Source: Thermoplasmata archaeon
Lineage (GTDB): Archaea; Thermoplasmatota; Thermoplasmata; Lutacidiplasmatales; UBA184
Length of the DNA: 50,504 nt
Assembly (NCBI GenBank): GCA_028864975.1
Contig: JAGWLG010000027.1
Coordinates: 1 to 50,504 of the forward strand
Direction of reading: 5' to 3'
Part shown: positions 16,263 through 25,700 of the stretch, one piece after another
Layout: each line of letters opens with the position of its first letter
How positions within the stretch are numbered: the stretch's first letter is position 1
Translations under genes and position numbers: made by a program
Notes under the pieces: generated by a model
What the model was told of the DNA's origin: nothing
The model's input: only the letters and a program-made list of their open reading frames with translations
The model's database searches: none

Positions 16263-16977
16263 GTTTCTCTTCCTCCTTTTCCGGCAATCCTTCTTGGAAC
16301 AGGGAAGCTTCGACGATGACCGCGGTACGCCGTGGGCTCCGCTCGCCCCGGACGCGCTCGAGCGCGACGGGAAGGTCGTTGAACTCCTCGATGGTGACCG
16401 TGGCCCGCTCTTCCTCCGCCGTGGGCTCTTGACGGTAGCGCGGGCTCCACCGCAGATGGACGGTGCGCATGCCCATCGCCTTCGCTCCCGCCACGTCGTT
16501 GTCGAGCTCGTTCCCGACCATCACGGTCCGGCCAGGCGGGAGCCCGAGCGCCGAGAGGACCGCTTCGAAGGCCAACGGATGCGGCTTCCTCCAACCGATG
16601 TCGGTCGAGGTCACGATCGCCTGGAAGTGCTGGGCGATCCCCAACCGCGAAAGCTCCTGCGCGATGTCGGACCGGGTCGCCTCCCGCGTGTTGGACAGGA
16701 TGGCCATGCGATACTGAGGTTGGATCTCGCCCAACGTCCTGCGCACCCCCGGGAGCAGCGGGTCGTCCGAGAACCAACCCTTCCCCTCGTCCAGCAGCGT
16801 GTCCCCCACATCGAAGATGACCCCTTCGACCGGGTCCGCGGGAGAGGTCGAATGCAGAGGTACCCGGGCCACACGACGCGCCCGCGCTCCCGCCCGAGGA
16901 GCTCTTCCCATCGGTTCCACCCCGGTGCTCGTTCCCTGGACCGCCCGACGGGCGGTCGCCAGGCGCTGACGGACCAC
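16252..16977 (-). CDS. HAD-superfamily hydrolase
   Basis: 241 residues. Motif I FDVGDTLLDEG (the first Asp is the nucleophile), motif II LSNT, motif III IGWRKPHP (Lys), motif IV MVGNELDNDVAGA. The short helical cap between I and II places it with the subfamily I phosphatases (phosphoglycolate phosphatase/haloacid dehalogenase-like). Motif I has Asp-Val-Gly-Asp: the second acidic residue is shifted by glycine, as usual in 'DxGDT' members. The first 45 residues are Arg-rich and not part of the fold; GTG 16977 or ATG 16911 may be the real start. The physiological phosphate ester is unknown. Overlap with MBF1 suggests co-expression. Confidence 0.8.
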   Translation of the reverse strand: MVRQRLATARRAVQGTSTGVEPMGRAPRAGARARRVARVPLHSTSPADPVEGVIFDVGDTLLDEGKGWFSDDPLLPGVRRTLGEIQPQYRMAILSNTREATRSDIAQELSRLGIAQHFQAIVTSTDIGWRKPHPLAFEAVLSALGLPPGRTVMVGNELDNDVAGAKAMGMRTVHLRWSPRYRQEPTAEEERATVTIEEFNDLPVALERVRGERSPRRTAVIVEASLFQEGLPEKEEEKHGL

Positions 16978-17033
16978 TATGGCGCCTTCTTCCCCTGAGG
17001 ACTTCGAGGGCGAATGCTCTAGGCCGTGAGGGG

Positions 17034-17042
17034 GTATTTACG
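17034..17042 (-). promoter_or_regulatory. TATA-like box before HAD-MBF1
   Basis: CGTAAATAC on the minus strand, about 60 bases before GTG 16977; it leaves a leader of some 35 bases that carries GAAGAAGG shortly before the start. Confidence 0.45.
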
Positions 17043-17121
17043 TTCGCGTTCGGACCGGTCCCTACGATACAAGGGCGACCGGGGTAGGAGAAGTCCCCGT
17101 GCCCTCTCCCCAGCACCCGCC

Positions 17122-20100
17122 CTAGCGCCGTCCCGCTCCGCCGAACGGATTGGGCGCGACCTCGTCGACCGGCCGGTCCTTGGCCGACGCCCTGGCGGGT
17201 GACGGGATCGGGTCGGAAGCGGGCGGTGCGCTCGCGGCCGAAAGGGGAGGCGGGGGAGGAGCCGACGGCGCTCCCGGGGCCGCTTGCGGAGGGTAGAGGG
17301 GGAACGGGGCCGCTCCCGCCGGAGCCATCCCCGGTTCGTGAACGTACCCCGGAGGAGGTGCGTACGCGCCGCCCATGGGAACGGGCGCGTACCCCGCCGC
17401 GGGGTCAGCTCCCTCGGGATACCCCGTCGCGCCTCCCCCCGGTGCCCGTCGCCGGCGAGCGGCCACGACGGCCACCACGATGACCGCGACCAAGGCGAGG
17501 AGGACCAGGAGCAACCAGAGGGGCAGCCCGCCGACGGAGGCCCCGAGCGGATTGTTGCTGGGAGGCGTCCCGGCCGAGCCTACCGTCACCGTGGCCTGCC
17601 CGGTCCCCGAGTGGCCTTGGGAGTCGTTCACCCACACCACCGCCACGTAGGTCCCCGCGTTGGCGTAGGTGTGGCTCAGGCTCGCTCCCGTTCCCGTCTC
17701 GCCATCGTCGAAGCGCCAGACATAGGAGATTGTCCCTGACCCACCGGTCTCGCTTGCCGTGAACGCGACCGAGAGCGGGGCCGCGCCGGAGCTGGGAGTG
17801 GCCGACGCTTGGACGGTGATGCCTCCGCTGGACCCCGAGGTCACCGTGTAGCTCGCCGAGGCTGCGCTCGCGGTGAGACCGTTCGCGTCTGTGGCCACGA
17901 CGGAGACCGTGAAGGTCCCCGCGGCGGTCGGAGTGCAGGCGTCGGTCGTCGTGGTGGAGGCGGCGCATCCGAACGTGGACAAGGATGCGCTCCAGGCATA
18001 CCCCGAGCTCGAAGAGATCCCGGCCCCAGAGCTCGTGACCTGGGCGGTGAAGGTCACCGTTCCCCCCACCCCGACGCTGGCGGGGGAAGGGGTCGGGGCC
18101 GACATGGCGGGGTCGGCGTCGACGGTGTAGGAAAGCGCGGCCGACGTCCCGCGCCCTCCGTTCGAGTCCGCCACGGTCGCAGAGACCGAGTAGGCCCCCG
18201 AGGAGGTGGGGCTGCAGGTGAGCGTGGTCCCGCTCGAAGCACCGCAGTTGAGCCCGCTCGACGGGGAAGCGGTCCAGCTGAAGGCGTCACCGCCCGAACC
18301 GACCACCGTCGCGGAGGTCGTGAAGGTGACCGACTGCCCCACGTCGACGCTCGACGGCACGGCGGTGGGCGTGGCCGCCGCAGGGTCCGCGTCGACGGTG
18401 TACGTCGAGCTCGCCGGGGCGCTCGACGTTCCCGATGAGTCGGCGACCGTGACCGACACCGTGTACGCGGCGTTCGCGGCCGAGGGCATGCATGTGAGAC
18501 TGCTCCCCGTGCCGCCTCCACATCCGAGCCCCGCGGGAGAGGTCGTCCACGTGAAGACGTAGCCGGTCCCGGTCCCGCCGCTCGCCGACGTGGAGAAGGT
18601 GACCGACTGTCCGACGTCCGCGCTGCTCCTCGACGGGGAAGGGGCCGTCACCGATGGGGCGTTGCCCGAGACCACAGCGACTGCCGAGGAGGTGTTGGAC
18701 CCCGTGCCTCCGTTCGAGTCCGTGTTCGTCGCGGTAGCCGTGTAGCTTCCCACCGCCGTGGGGGTACACGTGAAGGTGGTGGTCGTGGAGCCCGTGCATC
18801 CGGCCGTCGAGGAAGGAGAGGCGGCCCAGGAGTAGGTGTCGCTGCCCGACCCCACGAGCCCGGGGCTGGTCGTGAAGGTGACCGAGCTTCCCAGGGTGAT
18901 CGAGCTCGCAGAGGGTGCGGGCACGGCGACGGTGGGGTCGGGATAGACCGGGAAGGACGACGAGGTCGCGGGAGAGGAGGTGTGTCCGGCGCTGTCCTTC
19001 ACGGTGACCGAGACCGTGTAAGGACCGGCCGCCGAGGCCGAACACGTGGTGGTCCCCGTGGTCGTGGTGGCAGTGCAACCGAGCCCGGTCGAGGGGGAGG
19101 CCGTCCAGGCGTAGGAGGCGTAGGAGCCGCTGCCGCCCGAAGCGCTCGTCGTGAAGCTCACGCTCTGGCCCACGTCGATGCTCGACTTGGAGGCCGAGGG
19201 GGCCGTGACGCTGGGGTTCCCACCCCCACCCCCGGAGGAACCCGCGACGTGGACCATCACGCCGTTCGAGCTCCCTGAGTTCGCGCCTTGCGTGACCGTG
19301 ACCGTGGCCCAGTAGATGCCCGGTGTGGTGTAGGCGTGGCTTGTCCAGGCCAGCGAGGTCGTGGCCGACCCGCCGTCCCCAAAGGTCCACGCGTAGGAGT
19401 ATCCCGTGAGCGGGGACGAACCTCCCGTGACGTCCGCCCCGAAGTCCACCGACAGCGAGGCGGGTCCGTAAGTGACGTTCGCGGCCAGGTAGGCCGTGAG
19501 CGCCCCGAAGGCGGCGCTGTTCCCGTTCTGCTGGGCGAGGAACATGGCGAGCTTCCCGACGTCCGCGCTCCCCAGTCCCGTCACCGGGTCCCATCCGACC
19601 GTCGCCGTGTACCCGAATCCGGGGGGAGAGGTCCCGTGGATGTTGTTCCCGACGACGACGTCGTGCATCGCCGTGCCGTAGTTCGAGCCCTTGGCGATCG
19701 TGTAGAGGTTGTAGTTGGCCATCCCCTGAGCTTTCGGGGTGGAGCTATTGTACTGCCACATCAGGTCGAGCATGGCCGTGTAGGCCGGGCAGGCGAGCGA
19801 GGTCCCGGCGGAGAGGGTCACTCCCCCGGTGTAGATCATCCAGAACCAGGTGCCACCGATCGCCGAGACGTCAGGCACGCCCCGCTTCGTCCCGGAGAAC
19901 CCCGTCATCCCGGTCTGGTACCAGGGGGCGGCCACGGAGGAGTACCCTCCGGTCGAACCCTCGTTGTTCCCGCACGAGGGCTGGAACGTACCGTTCCAGG
20001 CGAACTCCCTGAGGAAGATCCCGCTCGGCTGCGGATACACGTCCGTCCCTCCGACACCGACCCCGGTCGGAAAGTCCGCGGGCTCGTCCCGGCTTCCCGA

Positions 20101-21558
20101 CGTGAACGCCCCGCAGTCGCCGCTCGAGGCCTGGTAGCTTTCCCCCTGGCTCGCCGCGGTGGTCCAACAGGAGTTCGAGACCGTGCCCCCTCCCCAGCTG
20201 TTCGAGGCGAGGTAGACACCGTTCGAGAGCGTGTTCCACGTGCAGTCCCCTTCTTGGATCGTGGCGTCCGCGAGGTCGACCACGATGGTCGCGTTGGGGG
20301 CGCTGGCGTGGGCCGCTTCCATGTCGAGCAGGGTCTCGCCCGACCAGCCCGAGGACCCCCCGATGCAGCTCGAGGCCCCGGTCCCGATCAGGCTCAAGGA
20401 GGGAGCGGGGAGCCCCATGTCCGTCGAGTACGTCCCCAGGTCGCTTGCGTAGCTGGAGTAACTGGGGTCGCACAGCTCGTCCAGACCGATCTTCGTCCCT
20501 TGCCCCGAGTCGCCCAGCCGCAGGAGCGTCGAGACGTCGTAGTACCGCTGGAGGGTGGTCGGCGACGCACCCGGGACGAGCCCGACATCGTAGCTCGCGC
20601 TGCCCGAGGCGCTGTCGTTGACGAAGACGGTCACGTTCCCGCAGACGACGCTGTAGCAGTAGTCGGCCTGTCCGGGCTGGTAGTAGCTGTGGAAGTTGGC
20701 GAGGCTCGAGGCGCTCGTCACGAAGTTCTGGACGGTCCCGTCGTACCAGTGCCAGCTCACCTTGTAGGGAGCGGTGCCACCCGAAAGCGTGAGCGTCCAG
20801 GTCGCGTTGAGGTTGGTCGGGGGGAAGGCGACGGCGAAGTTCTTCGGTTGGTAGTTGATGATGTACGGGCTGGTCATGTTGACCGTGAGCGCTGCGGACG
20901 GGGTTCCCCCGGGCGCAGGGTCTCCTCCCTCGAAGTGGGGAGCCCGAACAAGGTCCGTGGGCTTCGGAGGTTCGACCGTCTGGAAGCCACCGGACACGCT
21001 CGTGAAACCGCGGAACTCCGCGGGCAACGAGAGCGCCGTCTCGGGGGCGTAGCCGACGTGCCCTCCTGAGGTGGCCTGGACGAAGGAGGTCCCGAAGGCG
21101 CTGCCCATGTCGCGCGCCGTCCCGACCAGGTTCCACAGGTAGACGCTGGTCGGGGTCACCTGGATCCCCTGCGAGGTGAGGTAGGAGAGGAGCGCGTCCT
21201 GGAGCTGGGCGTTCGGGGCGAAGCGCGACTCGAACTGTCCATCGGTGAGGAAGTGGTGGTACTCCGGACCGCCGGGAGTGTACAAGGCGTTGAGAAGGGC
21301 GCTCTGTCCTTGCTCATCGGGAGCCTGGAAGCTGAGCCCACCGGAGAGGAGCGTCCCCGCCGGGAGCGGTCCCAACACGTGCATCCCCTGGAGCCCCGAG
21401 AGGCCCACGGTGATCGGGCGGAGCGACCCGAAGCCGCTCGGAGCGGCCAGCGAACTGCGCGCCGCCGTCGCGGGGGAAATGACCCCGGGCGCGACGAATC
21501 CCAGGAGGGCCACGGTCGTCAGAAGGCAGACAGCCAACCACCAGCGTCGTTCGGTCAT
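17122..21558 (-). CDS. Giant membrane-anchored S53 (sedolisin) peptidase with PKD/Ig arrays
   Basis: 1478 residues from ATG 21558 (the frame upstream lacks a signal peptide). Order: signal helix (7-25), pro-kumamolisin activation domain (about 45-195), an inserted beta-rich domain (about 228-325) between pro-region and enzyme, then the S53 catalytic domain with E408 and D412 (SGETLLDME), oxyanion D481 (SSGDCG), S587 (SAGTSLACP) and the calcium loop GWDPVTGLG. Then a PKD domain (about 693-772), five Ig-like repeats each with a Cys pair, a second PKD (RFDDGETG), a membrane helix near 1345-1366 and a 110-residue Pro/Gly/Ala-rich tail. Sedolisins cleave proteins at acid pH outside the cell. The C-terminal anchor would display the enzyme on the cell surface. 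Confidence 0.9.
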   Translation of the reverse strand: MTERRWWLAVCLLTTVALLGFVAPGVISPATAARSSLAAPSGFGSLRPITVGLSGLQGMHVLGPLPAGTLLSGGLSFQAPDEQGQSALLNALYTPGGPEYHHFLTDGQFESRFAPNAQLQDALLSYLTSQGIQVTPTSVYLWNLVGTARDMGSAFGTSFVQATSGGHVGYAPETALSLPAEFRGFTSVSGGFQTVEPPKPTDLVRAPHFEGGDPAPGGTPSAALTVNMTSPYIINYQPKNFAVAFPPTNLNATWTLTLSGGTAPYKVSWHWYDGTVQNFVTSASSLANFHSYYQPGQADYCYSVVCGNVTVFVNDSASGSASYDVGLVPGASPTTLQRYYDVSTLLRLGDSGQGTKIGLDELCDPSYSSYASDLGTYSTDMGLPAPSLSLIGTGASSCIGGSSGWSGETLLDMEAAHASAPNATIVVDLADATIQEGDCTWNTLSNGVYLASNSWGGGTVSNSCWTTAASQGESYQASSGDCGAFTSGSRDEPADFPTGVGVGGTDVYPQPSGIFLREFAWNGTFQPSCGNNEGSTGGYSSVAAPWYQTGMTGFSGTKRGVPDVSAIGGTWFWMIYTGGVTLSAGTSLACPAYTAMLDLMWQYNSSTPKAQGMANYNLYTIAKGSNYGTAMHDVVVGNNIHGTSPPGFGYTATVGWDPVTGLGSADVGKLAMFLAQQNGNSAAFGALTAYLAANVTYGPASLSVDFGADVTGGSSPLTGYSYAWTFGDGGSATTSLAWTSHAYTTPGIYWATVTVTQGANSGSSNGVMVHVAGSSGGGGGNPSVTAPSASKSSIDVGQSVSFTTSASGGSGSYASYAWTASPSTGLGCTATTTTGTTTCSASAAGPYTVSVTVKDSAGHTSSPATSSSFPVYPDPTVAVPAPSASSITLGSSVTFTTSPGLVGSGSDTYSWAASPSSTAGCTGSTTTTFTCTPTAVGSYTATATNTDSNGGTGSNTSSAVAVVSGNAPSVTAPSPSRSSADVGQSVTFSTSASGGTGTGYVFTWTTSPAGLGCGGGTGSSLTCMPSAANAAYTVSVTVADSSGTSSAPASSTYTVDADPAAATPTAVPSSVDVGQSVTFTTSATVVGSGGDAFSWTASPSSGLNCGASSGTTLTCSPTSSGAYSVSATVADSNGGRGTSAALSYTVDADPAMSAPTPSPASVGVGGTVTFTAQVTSSGAGISSSSGYAWSASLSTFGCAASTTTTDACTPTAAGTFTVSVVATDANGLTASAASASYTVTSGSSGGITVQASATPSSGAAPLSVAFTASETGGSGTISYVWRFDDGETGTGASLSHTYANAGTYVAVVWVNDSQGHSGTGQATVTVGSAGTPPSNNPLGASVGGLPLWLLLVLLALVAVIVVAVVAARRRRAPGGGATGYPEGADPAAGYAPVPMGGAYAPPPGYVHEPGMAPAGAAPFPLYPPQAAPGAPSAPPPPPLSAASAPPASDPIPSPARASAKDRPVDEVAPNPFGGAGRR

Positions 21559-21744
21559 GGGTGCAATGACCGCAGCAAGGAAGCTCTCGGTCCAAGAGCG
21601 CGACCTTCGCGGCCTATCTAACCGTTCTGCAGCATCGAACTCTCCCGTTGACGATAGGGGGGACCGAACCGGCGCGGGGCTCACGTCGGTCCATGCTCGC
21701 GTAGCCGAACACATCGCGCGGTCCGCGTGCGACGCGGGTGACCC

Positions 21745-21750
21745 CTTATG
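21745..21750 (+). promoter_or_regulatory. TATA box for zinc-finger gene
   Basis: CTTATG centred about 29 bases before ATG 21777; consistent with a nearly leaderless transcript. Confidence 0.4.
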
Positions 21751-21776
21751 AGGGCGAAGGGTCGTGGTGCCGAAGC

Positions 21777-22652
21777 ATGCCGATGCCACGGGCCTACGCC
21801 TGGCTCAAGGAAGGGGAGACCTGTCGCTACTGTATCGGGTCCGGTGCCGCCCTCGGCGGACGGTGCAAGCATTGCGCGGGGCTGGGCAAGACCTTCGAAG
21901 GCAAACCTCGCGCGCCTTGTGAGGGCTGCGACGGTCAGGGGAAGGTCAAGACTGGCGAGCCTTGCGAGGCGTGCGGGTCCAAGGGTTGGCAGGACTTCGA
22001 GTCCCGGCCCACGATCGCGTGCCGGTTCTGCATGGGGAGCGGCAACACCGTCGGGGGGACCTGCAAGCACTGCGAAGGCCAGGGTCGGCTGGAGCTGGAC
22101 GGCGACGGGAACGTCATTGACCTGCTCTTGACGGCGAAGGCCCGGGAACAGAAATGCCCGGAATGCAACGGCATGGGGTTCCGCGCCCGAGGCGCGGGGT
22201 GCGACACCTGCGGTGGGACCGGCAAGAGGATCCTCACCGCTGCCCAGTACGCGGCGATGCTGAAGGCCCAGGGAGGAACGGGGGCCCCCAAGCCCGCCGC
22301 CTCCAAGACGGTCGTGGCCGAGGCCCCGCCGATCAGCCAGGGGAACCCGCTCGCCCAGTCAAAGTTCGGGGCGGCCAAGTTCTGCATGCGCTGCGGCTCG
22401 GGCATCAAGCCCGGCCTCGACGCCTGCAGCAAGTGCGGTCAGCCCGTGAACGCTCCCACGCCCGAAGCGGCCAGGATCCACTCGGTGCACGGCGGCGGAG
22501 CCGCCGGGGGTGCGGCCAGCGCCACGGCCCCGAACCCCGCGAAGGCGATGTTCGCTCCACCGGTCTACTGCAAGGGATGCGGCACGGCGATGAAAGCGGG
22601 AACGCCGAGCTGCCCCAAGTGTGGCAAGCCGGCTCCGGCTCCCGCCGCCTGA
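21777..22652 (+). CDS. DnaJ-type zinc-finger protein with two C-terminal zinc ribbons
   Basis: 291 residues. Eight CxxCxGxG-type motifs in order (CRYCIGSG, CKHCAGLG, CEGCDGQG, CEACGSKG, CRFCMGSG, CKHCEGQG, CPECNGMG, CDTCGGTG) make what amounts to two DnaJ Cys-rich domains (four zinc ions). A linker rich in Ala/Pro follows, then two short zinc ribbons (CMRCGSG...CSKCGQ and CKGCGTA...CPKCGK). There is no J domain. Probably cytoplasmic, since no signal peptide is seen. By analogy with DnaJ and BSD2-like proteins it may bind unfolded protein or assist disulfide or metal handling; this is inference. It lies between two secreted peptidase genes read away on the other strand. GTG 21738 is an alternative start. 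Confidence 0.8.
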   Translation: MPMPRAYAWLKEGETCRYCIGSGAALGGRCKHCAGLGKTFEGKPRAPCEGCDGQGKVKTGEPCEACGSKGWQDFESRPTIACRFCMGSGNTVGGTCKHCEGQGRLELDGDGNVIDLLLTAKAREQKCPECNGMGFRARGAGCDTCGGTGKRILTAAQYAAMLKAQGGTGAPKPAASKTVVAEAPPISQGNPLAQSKFGAAKFCMRCGSGIKPGLDACSKCGQPVNAPTPEAARIHSVHGGGAAGGAASATAPNPAKAMFAPPVYCKGCGTAMKAGTPSCPKCGKPAPAPAA

Positions 22653-22721
22653 ACGGGGACGGGAGCGACGGGCGATCCCTCCGCTGAGAGGGTCTCCTTG
22701 CGCTTTCTCTCGCCCCGTCGC

Positions 22722-25700
22722 CTATCGCCCTGCGGGTCCCAGAGGCGACCCGGCGTGGTCGGTTTCGGATCGCGCGCCCCCGGTCGGGGCCGACCCGCGC
22801 GCGGTTTCTGCAGTTCGAGGGAGGCTCGGGGATTCGGGCGGAGCGCGTTCCCTCCGGTACGCGAGCAGCACGACGGCGAGCGCGACGCCAAGCCCCACGA
22901 CGGCGATGACCAGGACCCCTTCGGTGAGCGCGCTCGCGTTCCATCCAAGGCATCGTGTGCTGCCCCCTCCGCAAGGAGTGGAGGAGGGGGGTGGAGGGGT
23001 CGTGTTTGTTCCCTGGCAGCAGGGCACGACGCTCAGCGTGAAGTTCGTCTGCGTGAAATTGTAGACGAACCCGACGGCCTGGACATTGACCGGGACCGAG
23101 GCCTCGTAGTCAGGCGCGGTGTAGGCGAAGGTCAGGTTCCCGCTGGCGTTGGTCCAGCCAAAGACCGAGTTCCCCTTCGCCTGCGAGGGGTTCCCGATGG
23201 ACGGGCTCACGAGCATGAACACTCGGGTGAGCGGCGTGCCGAAGATCTTCGAGGAGGCCCGCACCGTGAGATTCCCGGACTGACCCGGGGCGAAGACCGT
23301 GGGGTTGGGAGAGAAGGAGAGGCTGAGCGGCCCGCGGCCCCCCTTGACCTCAAGGAGCGCGGCGGTACTGCCGTTCGACCACGTCGCGCCGGACGAGACG
23401 TTGACGACGAGGATGTCCCCCGTCGCCGCGGGAGTGATGAGCGTCGAGAAGAGCCCCGAGAAGAGGTTGGCCCCGGTCGCCCTCCAGTGGCTCAGGACCC
23501 CGTAGGGCTCCGAGCTCAAGGTCACGTTCGCCGCCTGCACCGGCAGTGGACCTCCCCCCGACCCGGGCGCTACCTCGACCGTCACTCCGACGGTGCCCAT
23601 GCTCACCACCTCGCTGGGGGAGACCGTGAGCGAGGCGACAGCAGCTTGCGGCACGCCCCTGGGTACGATCGGAAGGAGGAAGCGGAAGGGGGCGGCGGTG
23701 AACCCGGGGAGCGAAAGCGTGACCGTGAAGACCGCGTCCGTGGCCGAGGTCGAGTTCGGCACCTGCCAGGTCGTCGCGAAGTACCCGGACGGGTCCATGG
23801 TGCCCGAGAGGGAGCCCGTGGCGCCCCCCGAGATCCCGACGAGCACCGAGGCGTTGGAGGCGAAGGCCCCACGGTAGATCTTGAGACCCCCGATCACCAC
23901 GGCTTCCGAGCTCCCTGCGGTCGCGGGGGACTGTCCGAACCTGACCCAGGGGGTCAACGACGGCCCCGTGGTGGGGTCGACCAGCAGGAGGGCCTCTCCC
24001 AGCCCCACCGAGTAGCCCGGGGCGGAGGCGTTCGCGAAGAGCCCGAAGACCAACGTCCGGTTCGTGGCCGGTGCCGTATAGTTCGCCCACAGCACACCGT
24101 TCGCCCCCGTGGTGCCGACCGACGGGCTCACCGAACCGACCCTCGGAGCGAGGGCCACCGTGGCTCCCGCGACGGGGAGCCCGTTGTAGGTCGCAGCGAT
24201 CCGAACCTCCGTGGTCCCCCCGCCCATGAGCCGGGGCGAGGTCGGCACGAGGTCATCGACGATCGTGCGCGGGACGCTCGGGCACGCGGGCGGTCCTCCC
24301 CCGACCACGACACACAGGGTGGTGCTCCCTCCCCGCATCGTGGAGGAGGAGTCATTGGCCACGACCCCCACGAGGTAGGACCCGTTGCGGGCGTACACGT
24401 GCTGGATGCGGGGGCCGTCCTCCGTCCAGGAGTTCTCGTAGGTGCCGTCGCCGAAGAAGTAGCTGAAGCGATAGGGCCCGATCCCCCTTGCCGCGACCGC
24501 CGTGATCGTGGTCAGCCCTCCGGCGGGACCCGCCGTCGCGTTCGCAGCGACCTCGAGCGGCCCCCCGTTGTCGACGTTGATCGCCACCGGCAGGCTCATC
24601 GTCGTGTTGCCCGCGGTATCGAAGGCCGTGGAGAACGCCGTGAAGGTCCCGTTCATCGGGGTCGAAAGGTTCCAGGCCGCGTCCGCCGGGTAGAGGTACG
24701 AGGAGGTGTTGAGCACCGAGGTCGAGGCGTTCGACTCCTGGTAGGGCGGGGCGGTGTCGCCGTAGTAGAACGTGTAGCTCGAGGCCGTCCGCCCCGTCGG
24801 AAGGGCTCCCATCTGGAACGACACAGGAAGAGGCGCGATGCCGGCCTGGGGCTCCACAGAGAGGAGCGTGGTCCCGGGCGTGGGCGGACCGTAGCCTCGC
24901 GAGCTCCCGCTGGTCAGGTCGAGGTAGAGCTGACGGAAGTTCGGCGTACCGATCCCCGTCAGCGGGTCCCAACCCGCTCCCGCGGTATACCCGTTCCATC
25001 CGGTCTTGACATCGTGGAAGTCCGCCGCATAGCGGGAGGACCGGAGGATCCCGTAGAGCGATGGGCCGAGGAACCCTGCTCCGGCGGCCCGGGGCGAGCT
25101 GGCGCCTCCCTTCAGCAGGGCGTCCATCCCGGCCCACTGCGGGGCCGCGTCGCTCGTACCGGCGACGTACTGGGCCCCCCCTTGGTAGATGATCCCCAGC
25201 GGGTCCTGGGAAGCGGCGACGAGCGAGACGTCCGGCACCCCCCGGGTGGTGTTCGTGAAGCGTGAGAAGCCCGGCCCCGCCTGCCAGCCCGGCCGTGGGA
25301 GCATCGAGAAGCCTCCGCCGCTCCCTCCGCCATTGAGGCAGAAGCTCGAGGTCCCGTCCCACGCGGTCTCGTTGGCGTAAGCGCCCGAGGAGGTCAGGTT
25401 GAGCGCCGTCCCTCCCACTCCGATGGCGTGGGGGTCCGAGGCGGGGTACCAAGGAGCGTACTGGAGCGTCCCACCGTTCGCCCCGCAGTCCCCCGAGGCG
25501 ACGAAGACGTTCATCCCTTCGGCGGCCGCGCTCTGGATCACGGGCGCCATGGCCGCGAAGGTACCGTCGGAGGAAGCATTGCACTCAAAGTTGCACGGCC
25601 CGAAGTCGTACACCCCGGACTCGGGCTCGCCCCAGGAGAGCGAGATGGCGTCCACGCTCTGCGTGGCCACGAGCCAGGAGACCCCGTAGTAGAGGCCGTA

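Noticed and set aside
17809..19290. Tandem Ig-domain coding repeats as a DNA repeat array or CRISPR
   Set aside because: The similarity follows protein domains of about 90-100 residues with diverged codons; no regular short repeat-spacer pattern.
22698..25265. 855-codon plus-strand frame opposite the second sedolisin
   Set aside because: Antisense shadow, Arg/Gly/Pro-rich, no motif, while the minus frame has complete S53 residues.
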